DNA of 17,384 bases from UBA3774 sp045600025 (GTDB lineage Bacteria; Bacillota; Clostridia; Lachnospirales; Lachnospiraceae): positions 1 to 17,384 of the forward strand of contig JAZRXC010000041.1 in NCBI GenBank assembly GCA_045600025.1, read 5' to 3'. Below, piece after piece: positions 1 to 8,478 of this stretch. The position numbers were made by a program, and so were the translations under genes. The stretch's first letter is position 1, and each line of letters begins with the position of its first letter. Below the pieces are notes generated by a model. It ran no database searches, was not told the origin of the DNA, and was given only the letters and a program-made list of their open reading frames with translations.

Positions 1-1197
1 CGTGAAGTTGCAACATCTGTGCTTGAGGTGAATTCCGTAACAGATGAGTTATCAATCAGCGGATTTATCGGTAAGCCGCTATTGTCACGAGGAAATCGCG
101 GATACGAATTATATGACATCAATGGCCGTTTTGTAAAAAACGAAACAATCACTTCGGCAATAGAAGATGCCTATAAAGGTTTTGTTATGCAGCACAAGTA
201 TCCATTTGCCGTGCTGCATATAAGTGTTCCTTCATACCTGATAGACGTAAATGTTCATCCTGCCAAGCTTGAAGTTCGTTTTGCAAGGCAGCAGGAAATG
301 TATGATTTTGTATATCAGACGGTATCAGATACTTTGTCAGGCAAAGAACTTATCACAGAGGTAAAAGTAGCAGAAGAGCCCACTGTTAAAGAGCCCGAAA
401 AACCTGCTCTGCAGCCATTTGAAGCTGAGCGCAAAAAACAGGAAGAACCTGAAAGAATTATTGAACCGGCTTCAGAATATCAGCCAATTGAGAAATACGT
501 CGAACATACAGATGAATTGCATGAGGCACCGGCCACCACAGCCGAAGTATTTAATGATATTCAAAAGGAAAAAATTGAGCTGCTTTCCTTTGAAGAAAAG
601 ATTCTTTCTTCAAAGAACAGACCGCAGTACCGCATTATAGGCACTTTATTTGATACATATATTCTTATTGAATATGGTGACGATTTCTTGTTGATAGATC
701 AGCATGCGGCTCATGAGAAAGTTCTTTATGAGCGTACTATAAAGGAACTTGAGCGGCATGAGCATACTTCACAGCTCGTAAGTCCTGCAATAGTTCTCAC
801 GGTTTCGTCCAAGGAACTTTCTTTGATAGAACAGTATAAAGAAAAATTCGAGGCATTCGGATACGATATTGAGCAGTTTGGCGGTCATGAAATCGCGGTT
901 CATGCTGTGCCTGCCAATCTCTATTCAATTGCAGATGAAAAGCTTCTTATTTCCATGCTTGATGACCTTACGGGCGAATACGAAAAGCGCGGCAATAAGA
1001 CAATTGAAGAAAAGATTGCTATGATGAGCTGCAAGGCTGCAGTAAAGGGAAACATGTATCTTTCTATGGCAGAGACGGAAGCATTACTTGACGAACTTTT
1101 GTCATTGGAGCACCCTTATACATGCCCGCATGGCAGACCTACGGCGATAATTATGACAAAAACAGAAATAGAAAAACTGTTTAAGAGGATTGTATGA
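1..1197 (+). CDS. mutL: DNA mismatch repair protein MutL, C-terminal part (5' truncated by window edge)
   Basis: The reading frame is open from base 1, so the N-terminal ATPase motifs lie outside the window. About 398 codons remain. The first ~110 are the end of the S5-like transducer domain, with NGRFV and the hallmark DVNVHPAK followed by EVRF. A charged, poorly conserved linker follows (roughly codons 115-205). The C-terminal dimerisation domain carries the endonuclease metal-site motif DQHA-x2-E-x4-E (seen as DQHAAHEKVLYE, D at codon 233), then SCKAAVKGN and CPHGRPT near the end. By family knowledge, this motif set marks the nicking MutL of bacteria without MutH, which acts after MutS recognises a mismatch. 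The stop overlaps the miaA start as ATGA, indicating translational coupling. mutS is expected just upstream but is not visible. Confidence 0.97.
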   Translation, partial: REVATSVLEVNSVTDELSISGFIGKPLLSRGNRGYELYDINGRFVKNETITSAIEDAYKGFVMQHKYPFAVLHISVPSYLIDVNVHPAKLEVRFARQQEMYDFVYQTVSDTLSGKELITEVKVAEEPTVKEPEKPALQPFEAERKKQEEPERIIEPASEYQPIEKYVEHTDELHEAPATTAEVFNDIQKEKIELLSFEEKILSSKNRPQYRIIGTLFDTYILIEYGDDFLLIDQHAAHEKVLYERTIKELERHEHTSQLVSPAIVLTVSSKELSLIEQYKEKFEAFGYDIEQFGGHEIAVHAVPANLYSIADEKLLISMLDDLTGEYEKRGNKTIEEKIAMMSCKAAVKGNMYLSMAETEALLDELLSLEHPYTCPHGRPTAIIMTKTEIEKLFKRIV

Positions 1198-2132
1198 AAA
1201 AGCCGCTTGTTATTCTCACGGGACCTACCGCAGTAGGAAAAACGGCTCTTTCTGTTGAACTTGCAAGAAAAATCGGAGCTGAAATAATAAGCGCTGATTC
1301 CATGCAGGTGTATCGCGGCATGGATATCGGCTCCGCAAAGATAACCCAAGAAGAAATGCAGGATGTGAGGCACTACCTCATAGACGATTATGATATATTT
1401 GACGATTTCAGTGTAAATGAATTTGCGGCTGCGGCTAAGAAGGCAATTGAAGAAATATATACCCGCGGCAAGATTCCGATGATAGTCGGCGGCACCGGCT
1501 TTTATATTCAAGCAGTGCTCCGCGACATTGTTTTTACCGAGACGGATGTTGACAGTGATCTTCGTAAGACATTATGGGAACGTGCCGAAAAAGAGGGCCC
1601 TGAAGTGCTTCATGCGGAGCTTGCCGAAATTGATCCTGATGCTGCGGCGCAGATCCATGCCAATAATGTTAAACGCGTAATCAGAGCATTGGAATATGCG
1701 ATTCAGACCGGGGAAAAAATCTCCGAACATAACAAGCATGAGATGGAAAAAGAGTCGCCATATAATTTCGCTTATTTTGTAATCAACCGAAATCGCGAGA
1801 ACTTATATAATCAGATTGAAAAACGCGTTGATGAGATGATGGCGGCAGGCCTTGTGGATGAAGTTGAAAGTCTTCGTAAGCGCGGCGCAACAACGGAGCT
1901 TGTCAGTATGCAGGGCATCGGTTATAAGGAAATACTTGATTACTTGAACGGAGAGACCTCATTGGATGAGGCAGTAGAAAAAATAAAATTAGGTACCAGA
2001 CACCTTGCAAAGCGCCAACTGACATGGTTCAGACGCGAAAATGATGTGATTTGGCTTGACGCTGACAACAATACAAAAGAAGAGCTTCTTGCCATAATTC
2101 ACAAAAACTTAAGAGATAGACAAATAATCTGA
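1194..2132 (+). CDS. miaA: tRNA dimethylallyltransferase MiaA
   Basis: Transfers a dimethylallyl group from DMAPP to N6 of A37 in tRNAs reading UNN codons, a modification that supports reading-frame maintenance. The 312-residue length is normal for bacteria. The P-loop GPTAVGKT is at residues 10-17. The ADSMQVYRGMDIGSAK block at 34-49 contains the expected catalytic Asp35. Further family blocks are GGTGFYIQAVL near 98-109, KRVIRALE, SMQGIGYKEIL and GTRHLAKRQLTWFRR near the C-terminus. The ATG overlaps the mutL stop by four bases, with AGAGGA upstream as a ribosome site. In bacilli, hfq often follows miaA, but here the next gene is the PLP enzyme instead. Confidence 0.97.
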   Translation: MKKPLVILTGPTAVGKTALSVELARKIGAEIISADSMQVYRGMDIGSAKITQEEMQDVRHYLIDDYDIFDDFSVNEFAAAAKKAIEEIYTRGKIPMIVGGTGFYIQAVLRDIVFTETDVDSDLRKTLWERAEKEGPEVLHAELAEIDPDAAAQIHANNVKRVIRALEYAIQTGEKISEHNKHEMEKESPYNFAYFVINRNRENLYNQIEKRVDEMMAAGLVDEVESLRKRGATTELVSMQGIGYKEILDYLNGETSLDEAVEKIKLGTRHLAKRQLTWFRRENDVIWLDADNNTKEELLAIIHKNLRDRQII

Positions 2133-2141
2133 TGGTATACT
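2133..2141 (+). promoter_or_regulatory. Possible extended -10 promoter before the PLP-enzyme gene
   Basis: TGGTATACT fits an extended -10 (TGnTATAAT, one mismatch in the hexamer). No convincing -35 hexamer lies 16-18 bases upstream. A start site about seven bases downstream would give a leader of under ten bases, overlapping the CGGGAG ribosome site. This is weak evidence in a 24-base gap, and read-through from miaA is equally possible. Confidence 0.3.
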
Positions 2142-2156
2142 TAATCGGGAGTAGAT

Positions 2157-3443
2157 ATGCTTGAACAGGATATAAATAAAATATACCGCGAATGCGGAAT
2201 CAGCGATAAAGTGCTTGAGTTATCTTGCAAGGCACTTGATGAGCTGAAGGACAGATTTACGGAAATAGACAAAATAGCCGAGTACAATCAGCTGAAGGTT
2301 CTTGCTGCAATGCGTAAGAATAAGGTATCAGCTGAACATCTTTCGGCGACTACCGGATATGGTTATAACGACGCCGGCAGAGATACCTTAGAGCGAGTAT
2401 ACGCAGATACATTTCATACAGAAGACGCCCTCGTAAGAATGCAGATTGCCTGTGGAACGCATGCGCTTAATCTGGCATTATCCGCTAATCTGCACCCCGG
2501 TGATGAGATTCTGTCACCTGTCGGACGCCCGTATGATACGCTGGAAGAAGTAATCGGAATACGTGAGTCAATAGGATCACTTGCCGAATACGGAGTTACA
2601 TACAGTGAAGTAGGGCTTTTGCCGGATGGGTCATTTGATTACGGCAAAATTAAAGCCGCTATTAACAGCAAAACTAAACTGGTAACAATTCAGCGTTCCA
2701 AGGGATATGCAAACCGTCCTACGCTTTCGGTTACTCAGATAGGTGAACTTATCGCATTTATCAAAGGCATTAATCCTTCAATTATCTGCATGGTTGATAA
2801 CTGCTACGGCGAATTTACCGAAATAATTGAGCCTTCAGATGTCGGTGCAGATATGATAGTCGGTTCACTTATTAAGAATCCCGGCGGCGGACTTGCGCCT
2901 GCAGGCGGATATATATGCGGCACTCATGAATGCGTTGAAAGAGTTGCAAGAAGGCTTACTTCACCGGGACTCGGTCGTGAAGTCGGTGCGAGCCTTGGGA
3001 TTAATTCATCTTTATATCAGGGATTTTTCCTTGCCCCGACGGTTGCGGCATCAGCAGAAAAAGGAGCCATATTTGCGGCGAAGCTTTATGAAAAGGCAGG
3101 CTTTTCGGTACATCCGACCTCTGATACCGTAAGGCACGATATTATTCAGGCGGTTAATCTTGAAAAACCCGAATATCTCAAGGCTTTTTGTCTCGGAATT
3201 CAAGCTGCGGCGCCGGTAGATTCGTATGTTACTCCCGAGCCGTGGGCCATGCCGGGGTATGATGATGAAGTAATAATGGCTGCAGGAGCATTTGTTCAAG
3301 GATCCTCCATTGAACTCAGCGCAGATGGTCCTATGAGGCCGCCATATACTGTATTTTTCCAGGGCGGCATTACATTCCAACATGCAAAATACGGAATTAT
3401 GATGTCACTTCAGAAATTAATTGATGAAGGACTGGATATTTAA
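2157..3443 (+). CDS. PLP-dependent methionine gamma-lyase family / 'aluminium resistance' protein (YnbB type)
   Basis: A fold-type I PLP enzyme of 428 residues, matching the family called methionine gamma-lyase or aluminium resistance protein (B. subtilis YnbB, COG4100). The cofactor layout is visible. CGTHALNLAL near residue 100 would bind the phosphate. Asp214 in MVDNCYGEF should pair with the pyridine nitrogen. Lys240 in GSLIKNPGGG is the likely Schiff-base lysine, followed by the glycine-rich LAPAGGYICG. The C-terminal PPYTVFFQGG block is also typical. The physiological substrate is not established for this subfamily; a C-S lyase acting on a sulphur amino acid is an inference. CGGGAG lies six bases before the ATG. 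Its place after miaA is a recurrent Firmicutes arrangement. Confidence 0.88.
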   Translation: MLEQDINKIYRECGISDKVLELSCKALDELKDRFTEIDKIAEYNQLKVLAAMRKNKVSAEHLSATTGYGYNDAGRDTLERVYADTFHTEDALVRMQIACGTHALNLALSANLHPGDEILSPVGRPYDTLEEVIGIRESIGSLAEYGVTYSEVGLLPDGSFDYGKIKAAINSKTKLVTIQRSKGYANRPTLSVTQIGELIAFIKGINPSIICMVDNCYGEFTEIIEPSDVGADMIVGSLIKNPGGGLAPAGGYICGTHECVERVARRLTSPGLGREVGASLGINSSLYQGFFLAPTVAASAEKGAIFAAKLYEKAGFSVHPTSDTVRHDIIQAVNLEKPEYLKAFCLGIQAAAPVDSYVTPEPWAMPGYDDEVIMAAGAFVQGSSIELSADGPMRPPYTVFFQGGITFQHAKYGIMMSLQKLIDEGLDI

Positions 3444-3490
3444 TAGTTAATTCAGGCATCCTTTTTGAAATCCGGAGAGAAGGAGGCCAA

Positions 3491-4189
3491 ATGAATAATA
3501 ATATTAACAAAATGAGAGAACTTCCGGTAAGTAATCGCCCTTATGAGAGATGTGAGGCGATGGGACCACAGGCACTCTCAGACGCTGAACTTGTTGCTAT
3601 TGTTTTAAGAAGCGGCACAGCTCAAAACAGCGCATTGGATGTTGCGTTAAAGCTTATTAAAAGCTACGGCAATGATCATCCCCTCGCCAGTATTTTCAAT
3701 GCTGACATAGAGGAACTAAAGGAGCATGATGGTATAGGAAGGGTAAAAGCCATTTTGCTCAACGCGGTCGGCGAAATATCTCGCAGGATAACTGTTGAAG
3801 ATTGCGGAAATCGCGAGATGCTTTCGAGCCCGTCACTTGTAGCGAATTATTACATGGAGAGCCTTCGGCATCTGCCGTATGAAGAAATCCATGCCGCACT
3901 TTTTGACACAAAGAATCATTTGCTGAAAGACGTACTTTTGTCCAGAGGCACGGCAAATGCTTCAATAGTCACACCAAGAGAGGTCTTGCTTGCTGCGTTA
4001 AAAAACAAGGCAGTATGTTTTGCACTTGTGCACAATCATCCGAGCGGAGACCCCGAACCGAGTGTTGACGATGAGATGTTAACCAATCGCATTAAAGACG
4101 CCGGGGCTATAGTGGGAATTGCTTGTATAGATCATATTATCATAGGCGATAACAGGTATTACAGTTTTAACGAAAAAGGGAAAATATGA
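3491..4189 (+). CDS. radC: RadC family protein (JAB/MPN metalloprotein, UPF0758)
   Basis: 232 residues. The N-terminus MRELPVSNRPYERC and the ALSDAELVAIVLRSGT block form the helix-hairpin-helix-like half. The C-terminal half is a JAB/MPN domain with the metal motif H-x-H-x7-S-x2-D: His181, His183, Ser191 and Asp194 in the run starting HNHPSGDPEPS. The original 'DNA repair' naming is doubtful, since genetic evidence for repair is weak and the molecular function is open. A very strong ribosome site (AAGGAGG, 3480-3486) precedes the ATG. The stop overlaps the mreC start as ATGA. The position just upstream of mre genes is conserved in Firmicutes, although mreB, normally the next gene, is absent here. 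Confidence 0.95.
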   Translation: MNNNINKMRELPVSNRPYERCEAMGPQALSDAELVAIVLRSGTAQNSALDVALKLIKSYGNDHPLASIFNADIEELKEHDGIGRVKAILLNAVGEISRRITVEDCGNREMLSSPSLVANYYMESLRHLPYEEIHAALFDTKNHLLKDVLLSRGTANASIVTPREVLLAALKNKAVCFALVHNHPSGDPEPSVDDEMLTNRIKDAGAIVGIACIDHIIIGDNRYYSFNEKGKI

Positions 4190-5031
4190 ACAAAAACGAA
4201 GGAATGAGGCCAAGACATATACTCATAATTTTAGCATTTATTTGCATAGTGCTTATTATTATCAGTTCACTGAGTAGCTCTGCCAATAACGTTGTAAGAG
4301 GTGGACTGAATACTATATTTATGCCTATGCAAAAAGGGCTTAATTTCCTCGGTGGCTCCATATCTAATCGTGCAGAAGAAATTGCTCGGCTTCAGGAAAT
4401 AGAAGAGGATTATGCAAAGCTAAAAGAAGAGGTAGACTATCTTCGTACGCAAAACACACAGTATAGGCTTCAGCTTGATGAATTAGCAGAATATAGAAAT
4501 CTTCTTGCCATGAAAGAAGAATATCCTGATTATCCGACTATCGGTGCCCATGTTATCGGAGAAAATTCCACTAACTGGAATAAGACAGTGCTTATTGATC
4601 GCGGCGAAAATGACGGAATAAAAGTTGATATGAACGTAATATCTCAAGGCGGTCTTGTCGGTATCGTTACTTCTGTTACTGCCAATTCTGCAACTGTCAG
4701 AACTATTGCAGATCACGGCTGCCAGGTTTCGGGAATGTCACTTTTGACAGAGGATACCTGTATAATCAAGGGCGATTTGTCACTTTATGATGCAGGTAAA
4801 CTTATTCTCGAAAAAATAAACAAAGATGCGCAGGTACAAAATGACTACAAGATAGTTACAAGTAACAAAAGCAGTGTTTATTTACCGGGCATTTTGATCG
4901 GATATACCCAAGATCTTGAAATAGATTCAAATAACCTGACAAAGAGCGGTTATCTGATACCGGTAGTAGATTTTACGCATCTTGACAGTGTTCTGGTTAT
5001 AACTCAGTTAAAGGAAACCGGAGAGAATTGA
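4186..5031 (+). CDS. mreC: Rod shape-determining protein MreC
   Basis: A bitopic membrane protein of 281 residues that scaffolds the elongasome and activates the PBP2/RodA pair from outside the membrane. A short cytoplasmic N-terminus precedes one transmembrane segment (about residues 11-30). A clear heptad-rich coiled coil follows at about 62-108 (EEIARLQEIEEDYAKLKEEV and onward). The extracellular double beta-barrel region starts near 115 and contains NWNKTVLIDRGENDGI, MNVISQGGLVGIV and the later VYLPGILIG block, all typical of MreC. The length is close to the B. subtilis protein. The start overlaps radC by four bases, with AAGGG upstream, and the stop overlaps the TTG start of mreD. Confidence 0.95.
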   Translation: MNKNEGMRPRHILIILAFICIVLIIISSLSSSANNVVRGGLNTIFMPMQKGLNFLGGSISNRAEEIARLQEIEEDYAKLKEEVDYLRTQNTQYRLQLDELAEYRNLLAMKEEYPDYPTIGAHVIGENSTNWNKTVLIDRGENDGIKVDMNVISQGGLVGIVTSVTANSATVRTIADHGCQVSGMSLLTEDTCIIKGDLSLYDAGKLILEKINKDAQVQNDYKIVTSNKSSVYLPGILIGYTQDLEIDSNNLTKSGYLIPVVDFTHLDSVLVITQLKETGEN

Positions 5032-5546
5032 AAAGAGCAATATATTATTTTATCTTGATACTTTCGGCATTTATGTTGCAGAATAACTTTTTTGCAGCTA
5101 TTAAATGGCTTGCCTCAACTCCCAATCTGCTCCTTATTGTTACTTTTACAATAGCGTTTTTAAACGGCAGAAAAGACGGTATGATAGTTGGCTTTTGCTG
5201 TGGACTTGTTTCTGATTTGTTCTTCAGTACAAATGTCGGAGTATATGCGCTGGTTTATACTTTGATAGGTTATGGATGCGGAATTATAGGACAGCTATTC
5301 TATACGGAATATCTTTATATGCCTGTCCTCCTTTGCCTTGGAAGTGAACTCGGCTTCGGTCTTTATGTATTTGTTGCATATTTCCTGCTGAACGGAACTA
5401 CTGGCATCGGTTACTATATGCTTAATATTATTCTTCCTGAGACGGTATATACACTGCTTATTACTCTTGCCATTTATAAACCTCTTCATTTGTTGAATGA
5501 TTGGGTGAAAAAGAAAGAGAAAAAGATAGCTAAAAAGTATGTTTAA
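5028..5546 (+). CDS. mreD: Rod shape-determining membrane protein MreD
   Basis: A small polytopic membrane protein of 172 residues with five or six hydrophobic segments. Family signatures visible are the N-terminal pattern KRAIYYFILILSAFMLQ, TPNLLLIV, and GFCCGLVSDLFF in the middle. It partners MreC in the elongasome. The start is a TTG overlapping the mreC stop (TTGA), preceded by GGAGAG. I prefer it because the protein then begins in the usual place for MreD and no ATG lies nearby. The C-terminus is strongly basic (KKKEKKIAKKYV), consistent with a cytoplasmic tail. The last eight bases overlap the PBP2 gene. Confidence 0.93.
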   Translation: MKRAIYYFILILSAFMLQNNFFAAIKWLASTPNLLLIVTFTIAFLNGRKDGMIVGFCCGLVSDLFFSTNVGVYALVYTLIGYGCGIIGQLFYTEYLYMPVLLCLGSELGFGLYVFVAYFLLNGTTGIGYYMLNIILPETVYTLLITLAIYKPLHLLNDWVKKKEKKIAKKYV

Positions 5547-8478
5547 AGATATTGTAGAGTTAATTGCATACAAAATAAAAGAACTGGCAACATCAAGGAT
5601 GTTGCCACTGATAATTATTGCTGTAATAATGTCAGGCGTACTCACCGTACATCTGTACAATCTCCAGATTGTAAGCGGTCAGGAAGCCCAGGAAGAATAT
5701 ATAAATAACAAGACCTTGAAGACGATTGAACTTGCAAGTACCAGAGGCAATATATATGACCGAAACGGAAAACTGCTTGCATATAATAAACTGGTTTACT
5801 CGGTCTCGCTTTCCGACACAGGAGACTATAACGGATATCAGAAAAACCTTATGATTCTGCGTCTCCTGAAAATTCTTGATAAACGTGATGAAGAGATTGT
5901 AATGCCATTGGCTTTGTATATTGATGATAACAACACGATTCAGTATTCCGGCGGCACCAGTACGATTCAAGGAATGCTACGTGATGTATTCGGCAAAAAA
6001 TCATACCAGGAAGTTGTAGATGATCCCAAACTCGACGAAAATATCAGTGCCGAAGGATTATTTGAACATCTTTACGATTATTACGGAATAGGCAAGGAAA
6101 GCAGCGGCGAAAATGCCAAGAGGTATGAGATATCAAAAGCAGATGCTCTTCGCGTGATAAATCTCAGATATTTGCTCGCGTCCAATTACTTCAGAAGGTA
6201 TAAATCAGTTATTGTTGCCGAAGATGTCAGCGAAGAGACAATGTCCGAAATACTTGAGCATAGTGATACTCTTTCAGGTGTTAATATAGAAGAAGAATAC
6301 AAAAGAGTATATAACGACAGCATTTATTTTGCGCATGTTATAGGATATACAGGTACTGCCAGCGTAGATGATTTGGAACGTCTTAACAGCGGAGCTATAA
6401 AAGGCGAAGAAAGATATAAAGCCGGTGATATAGTCGGGAAAACCGGAATTGAAGCCACTATGGAAGATGAACTTCAAGGAATCAAGGGTAGCAGAACCAT
6501 GTATTTGGACAGCTTGGGTAGAATTCTTGAAGTATCCGAAGAAGTTGAACCTACTACAGGAAATGATACGTATATTACGATTGACCGTGATCTTCAAGTC
6601 GGAATATATCATCTAATAGAACAGCATCTTGCCGGTATTATTATCGATAAGCTTGATAATGCAAAGGTTCATAACTCTGTCGGCGCAAGTTCTTCACAAA
6701 GACGTCTTTCAATTTATGAAGCTTATTATCAGATGATAAATAATAACATTCTTGATATTGATGCATTTGAAACTGCACCTTCAGACAGTGCGCAAAGTCA
6801 GATTTATGCTTCATTCTTATCCGGACAGCAGTTGGCATACGAAGCAATCAGAGAAGAGTTATTATCTGATAATCCGACAGCATATAAAGACCTCGGTGAT
6901 CCTGATATTCCTCAGGATGAGAATTTCATGAAAATATATTTCAGCTGTGTATATGATGTTCTGCTTGATTCCGGATATCTAATATCATCTGAAATAGATA
7001 GAAATGACGATATCTATATTGCATATAAAACTAAAGAAACAATAAGTCCCAGCGAATTCTTTAAATATGCCCTGTCAAGCGGATGGGTAGATGTATCTAA
7101 ACTCGATATGTCCGGCAACTATTCCAGCGCAGATGCAACGTATACGGCACTTGTGGATAAAATCGATGAACTGATAAAAGGCAGCCTGACATTTTCAAAG
7201 CGAATATATAAAAACCTTATTTACAATCAGCAAATAAGCGGACGCGAGATATGTCTTGCGCTTATTGAACAGGGAATTGTTAATGCTGATGAAGAAGAAA
7301 CGCTTAAATTGCAGGAATCATCCGGCTCATCTGTTGCTGCATATGAATTTATTACTTCAAAAATAAAGTCCCTCGAGATTACGCCTGCTATGCTTGCAAT
7401 GGATCCCTGCTCAGCAGCTGTTACGATAGTTGATATTTACACAGGTGATGTATTAGCTTGCGTATCATATCCAAGCTATGATAACAACAAGCTGTCGGGT
7501 ACTATTGATTCAAAGTATTATAATAAGTTGGTAAATGATCTGAGTTCACCTCTGTACAATACTGCTACGCAAGCGCAAAAAGCTCCCGGATCCGTATTTA
7601 AGCTTGTTACAACGGCAGCTTCACTTGAAGAAGGTGTTCTTGATGCGGGTGAATATGTTGAGACCGAAGGCGTATTTACAAAGCAAGGCTTGAATCTGAA
7701 TTGCTCATATTACACGACATATCATGAATCTCATGGAAATATAAATGTAATCAGCGCTATAGCTCAGTCCTGTAACTATTTCTTCTGCGAAATGGGCTGG
7801 CGTCTGTCACAGCGTATGGATGAAGAGACAGGTGAGCTTGTATACAATGAACCACTCGGGATATCCTTAATAAATGAATATGCCACAAGACTCGGACTTG
7901 GTGAAAAAACAGGCATTGAACTCACTGAGAATGCTCCCGCTATATCAGATACCGCCCCCATTCCTTCAGCAATAGGACAGGGTACTAACCTGTTCTCAAA
8001 TGTTCAACTGGCAAGGTATCTTTCGACTCTTGCAAATGGCGGAAATATTATGAAACTCACACTGATTGACAGCATAAAAACCTGTTCCGGTAAGCTCGTG
8101 AGTGATCCTGCTGCTGAAATAATTTCAAAGAGCGATTTGGATGATTCTACATGGAATACTATCAGAGCCGGAATGCGTGCAGTTGTAACTGAGAACTCCG
8201 GTACTAAAAAGAATGTAACATGTGACGTACAGATAGCAGGAAAAACCGGAACAGCAGAAGAGAACAAGCTTCGTCCCAGCCATGCAAACTTTATATCTTA
8301 TGCGCCTTATGATAATCCTGAGATAGGAATGGCAACCAGTATTCTGAATGGTTACACAGCTGCTAACTCAGTAAAACTTTCAAGCGATATTTATGATTTT
8401 TATTATGGCAAATTAACGCTTCAGGACATCCTTGAGCGTGACGCCGTACAGGCATCGCAGTACGTAATTATAGACTAA
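5539..8478 (+). CDS. mrdA: Penicillin-binding protein 2 (elongasome class B transpeptidase), unusually large
   Basis: A class B PBP of 979 residues, against roughly 600-720 for many PBP2 proteins. It cross-links peptidoglycan on the outer face during elongation. One transmembrane anchor is seen at about 22-43. The dimerisation/linker domain starts with RGNIYDRNGKLLA (69-81). The transpeptidase has all three active-site motifs: SVFK (Ser685 nucleophile, Lys688), SCN (744-746) and KTG (902-904). Between DRDLQ (349-353), where the transpeptidase normally begins, and ITPAMLAMDPCSAAVTIVD (from 614), lies about 240 residues of extra sequence rich in Asp, Ser and Tyr. I do not recognise this insert as a known domain. 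The ATG lies inside mreD (8-base overlap) with only a weak ribosome site, suggesting coupling. Placement between mreD and rodA supports PBP2 over a divisome PBP. Confidence 0.95.
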   Translation: MFKDIVELIAYKIKELATSRMLPLIIIAVIMSGVLTVHLYNLQIVSGQEAQEEYINNKTLKTIELASTRGNIYDRNGKLLAYNKLVYSVSLSDTGDYNGYQKNLMILRLLKILDKRDEEIVMPLALYIDDNNTIQYSGGTSTIQGMLRDVFGKKSYQEVVDDPKLDENISAEGLFEHLYDYYGIGKESSGENAKRYEISKADALRVINLRYLLASNYFRRYKSVIVAEDVSEETMSEILEHSDTLSGVNIEEEYKRVYNDSIYFAHVIGYTGTASVDDLERLNSGAIKGEERYKAGDIVGKTGIEATMEDELQGIKGSRTMYLDSLGRILEVSEEVEPTTGNDTYITIDRDLQVGIYHLIEQHLAGIIIDKLDNAKVHNSVGASSSQRRLSIYEAYYQMINNNILDIDAFETAPSDSAQSQIYASFLSGQQLAYEAIREELLSDNPTAYKDLGDPDIPQDENFMKIYFSCVYDVLLDSGYLISSEIDRNDDIYIAYKTKETISPSEFFKYALSSGWVDVSKLDMSGNYSSADATYTALVDKIDELIKGSLTFSKRIYKNLIYNQQISGREICLALIEQGIVNADEEETLKLQESSGSSVAAYEFITSKIKSLEITPAMLAMDPCSAAVTIVDIYTGDVLACVSYPSYDNNKLSGTIDSKYYNKLVNDLSSPLYNTATQAQKAPGSVFKLVTTAASLEEGVLDAGEYVETEGVFTKQGLNLNCSYYTTYHESHGNINVISAIAQSCNYFFCEMGWRLSQRMDEETGELVYNEPLGISLINEYATRLGLGEKTGIELTENAPAISDTAPIPSAIGQGTNLFSNVQLARYLSTLANGGNIMKLTLIDSIKTCSGKLVSDPAAEIISKSDLDDSTWNTIRAGMRAVVTENSGTKKNVTCDVQIAGKTGTAEENKLRPSHANFISYAPYDNPEIGMATSILNGYTAANSVKLSSDIYDFYYGKLTLQDILERDAVQASQYVIID

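Noticed and set aside
1116..1511. Long minus-strand open frame over mutL/miaA
   Set aside because: It covers conserved codons of mutL and miaA on the other strand, has no ribosome site and no recognisable domain; a shadow frame.
2133..2156. A small gene such as hfq between miaA and the PLP enzyme
   Set aside because: The gap is only 24 bases.
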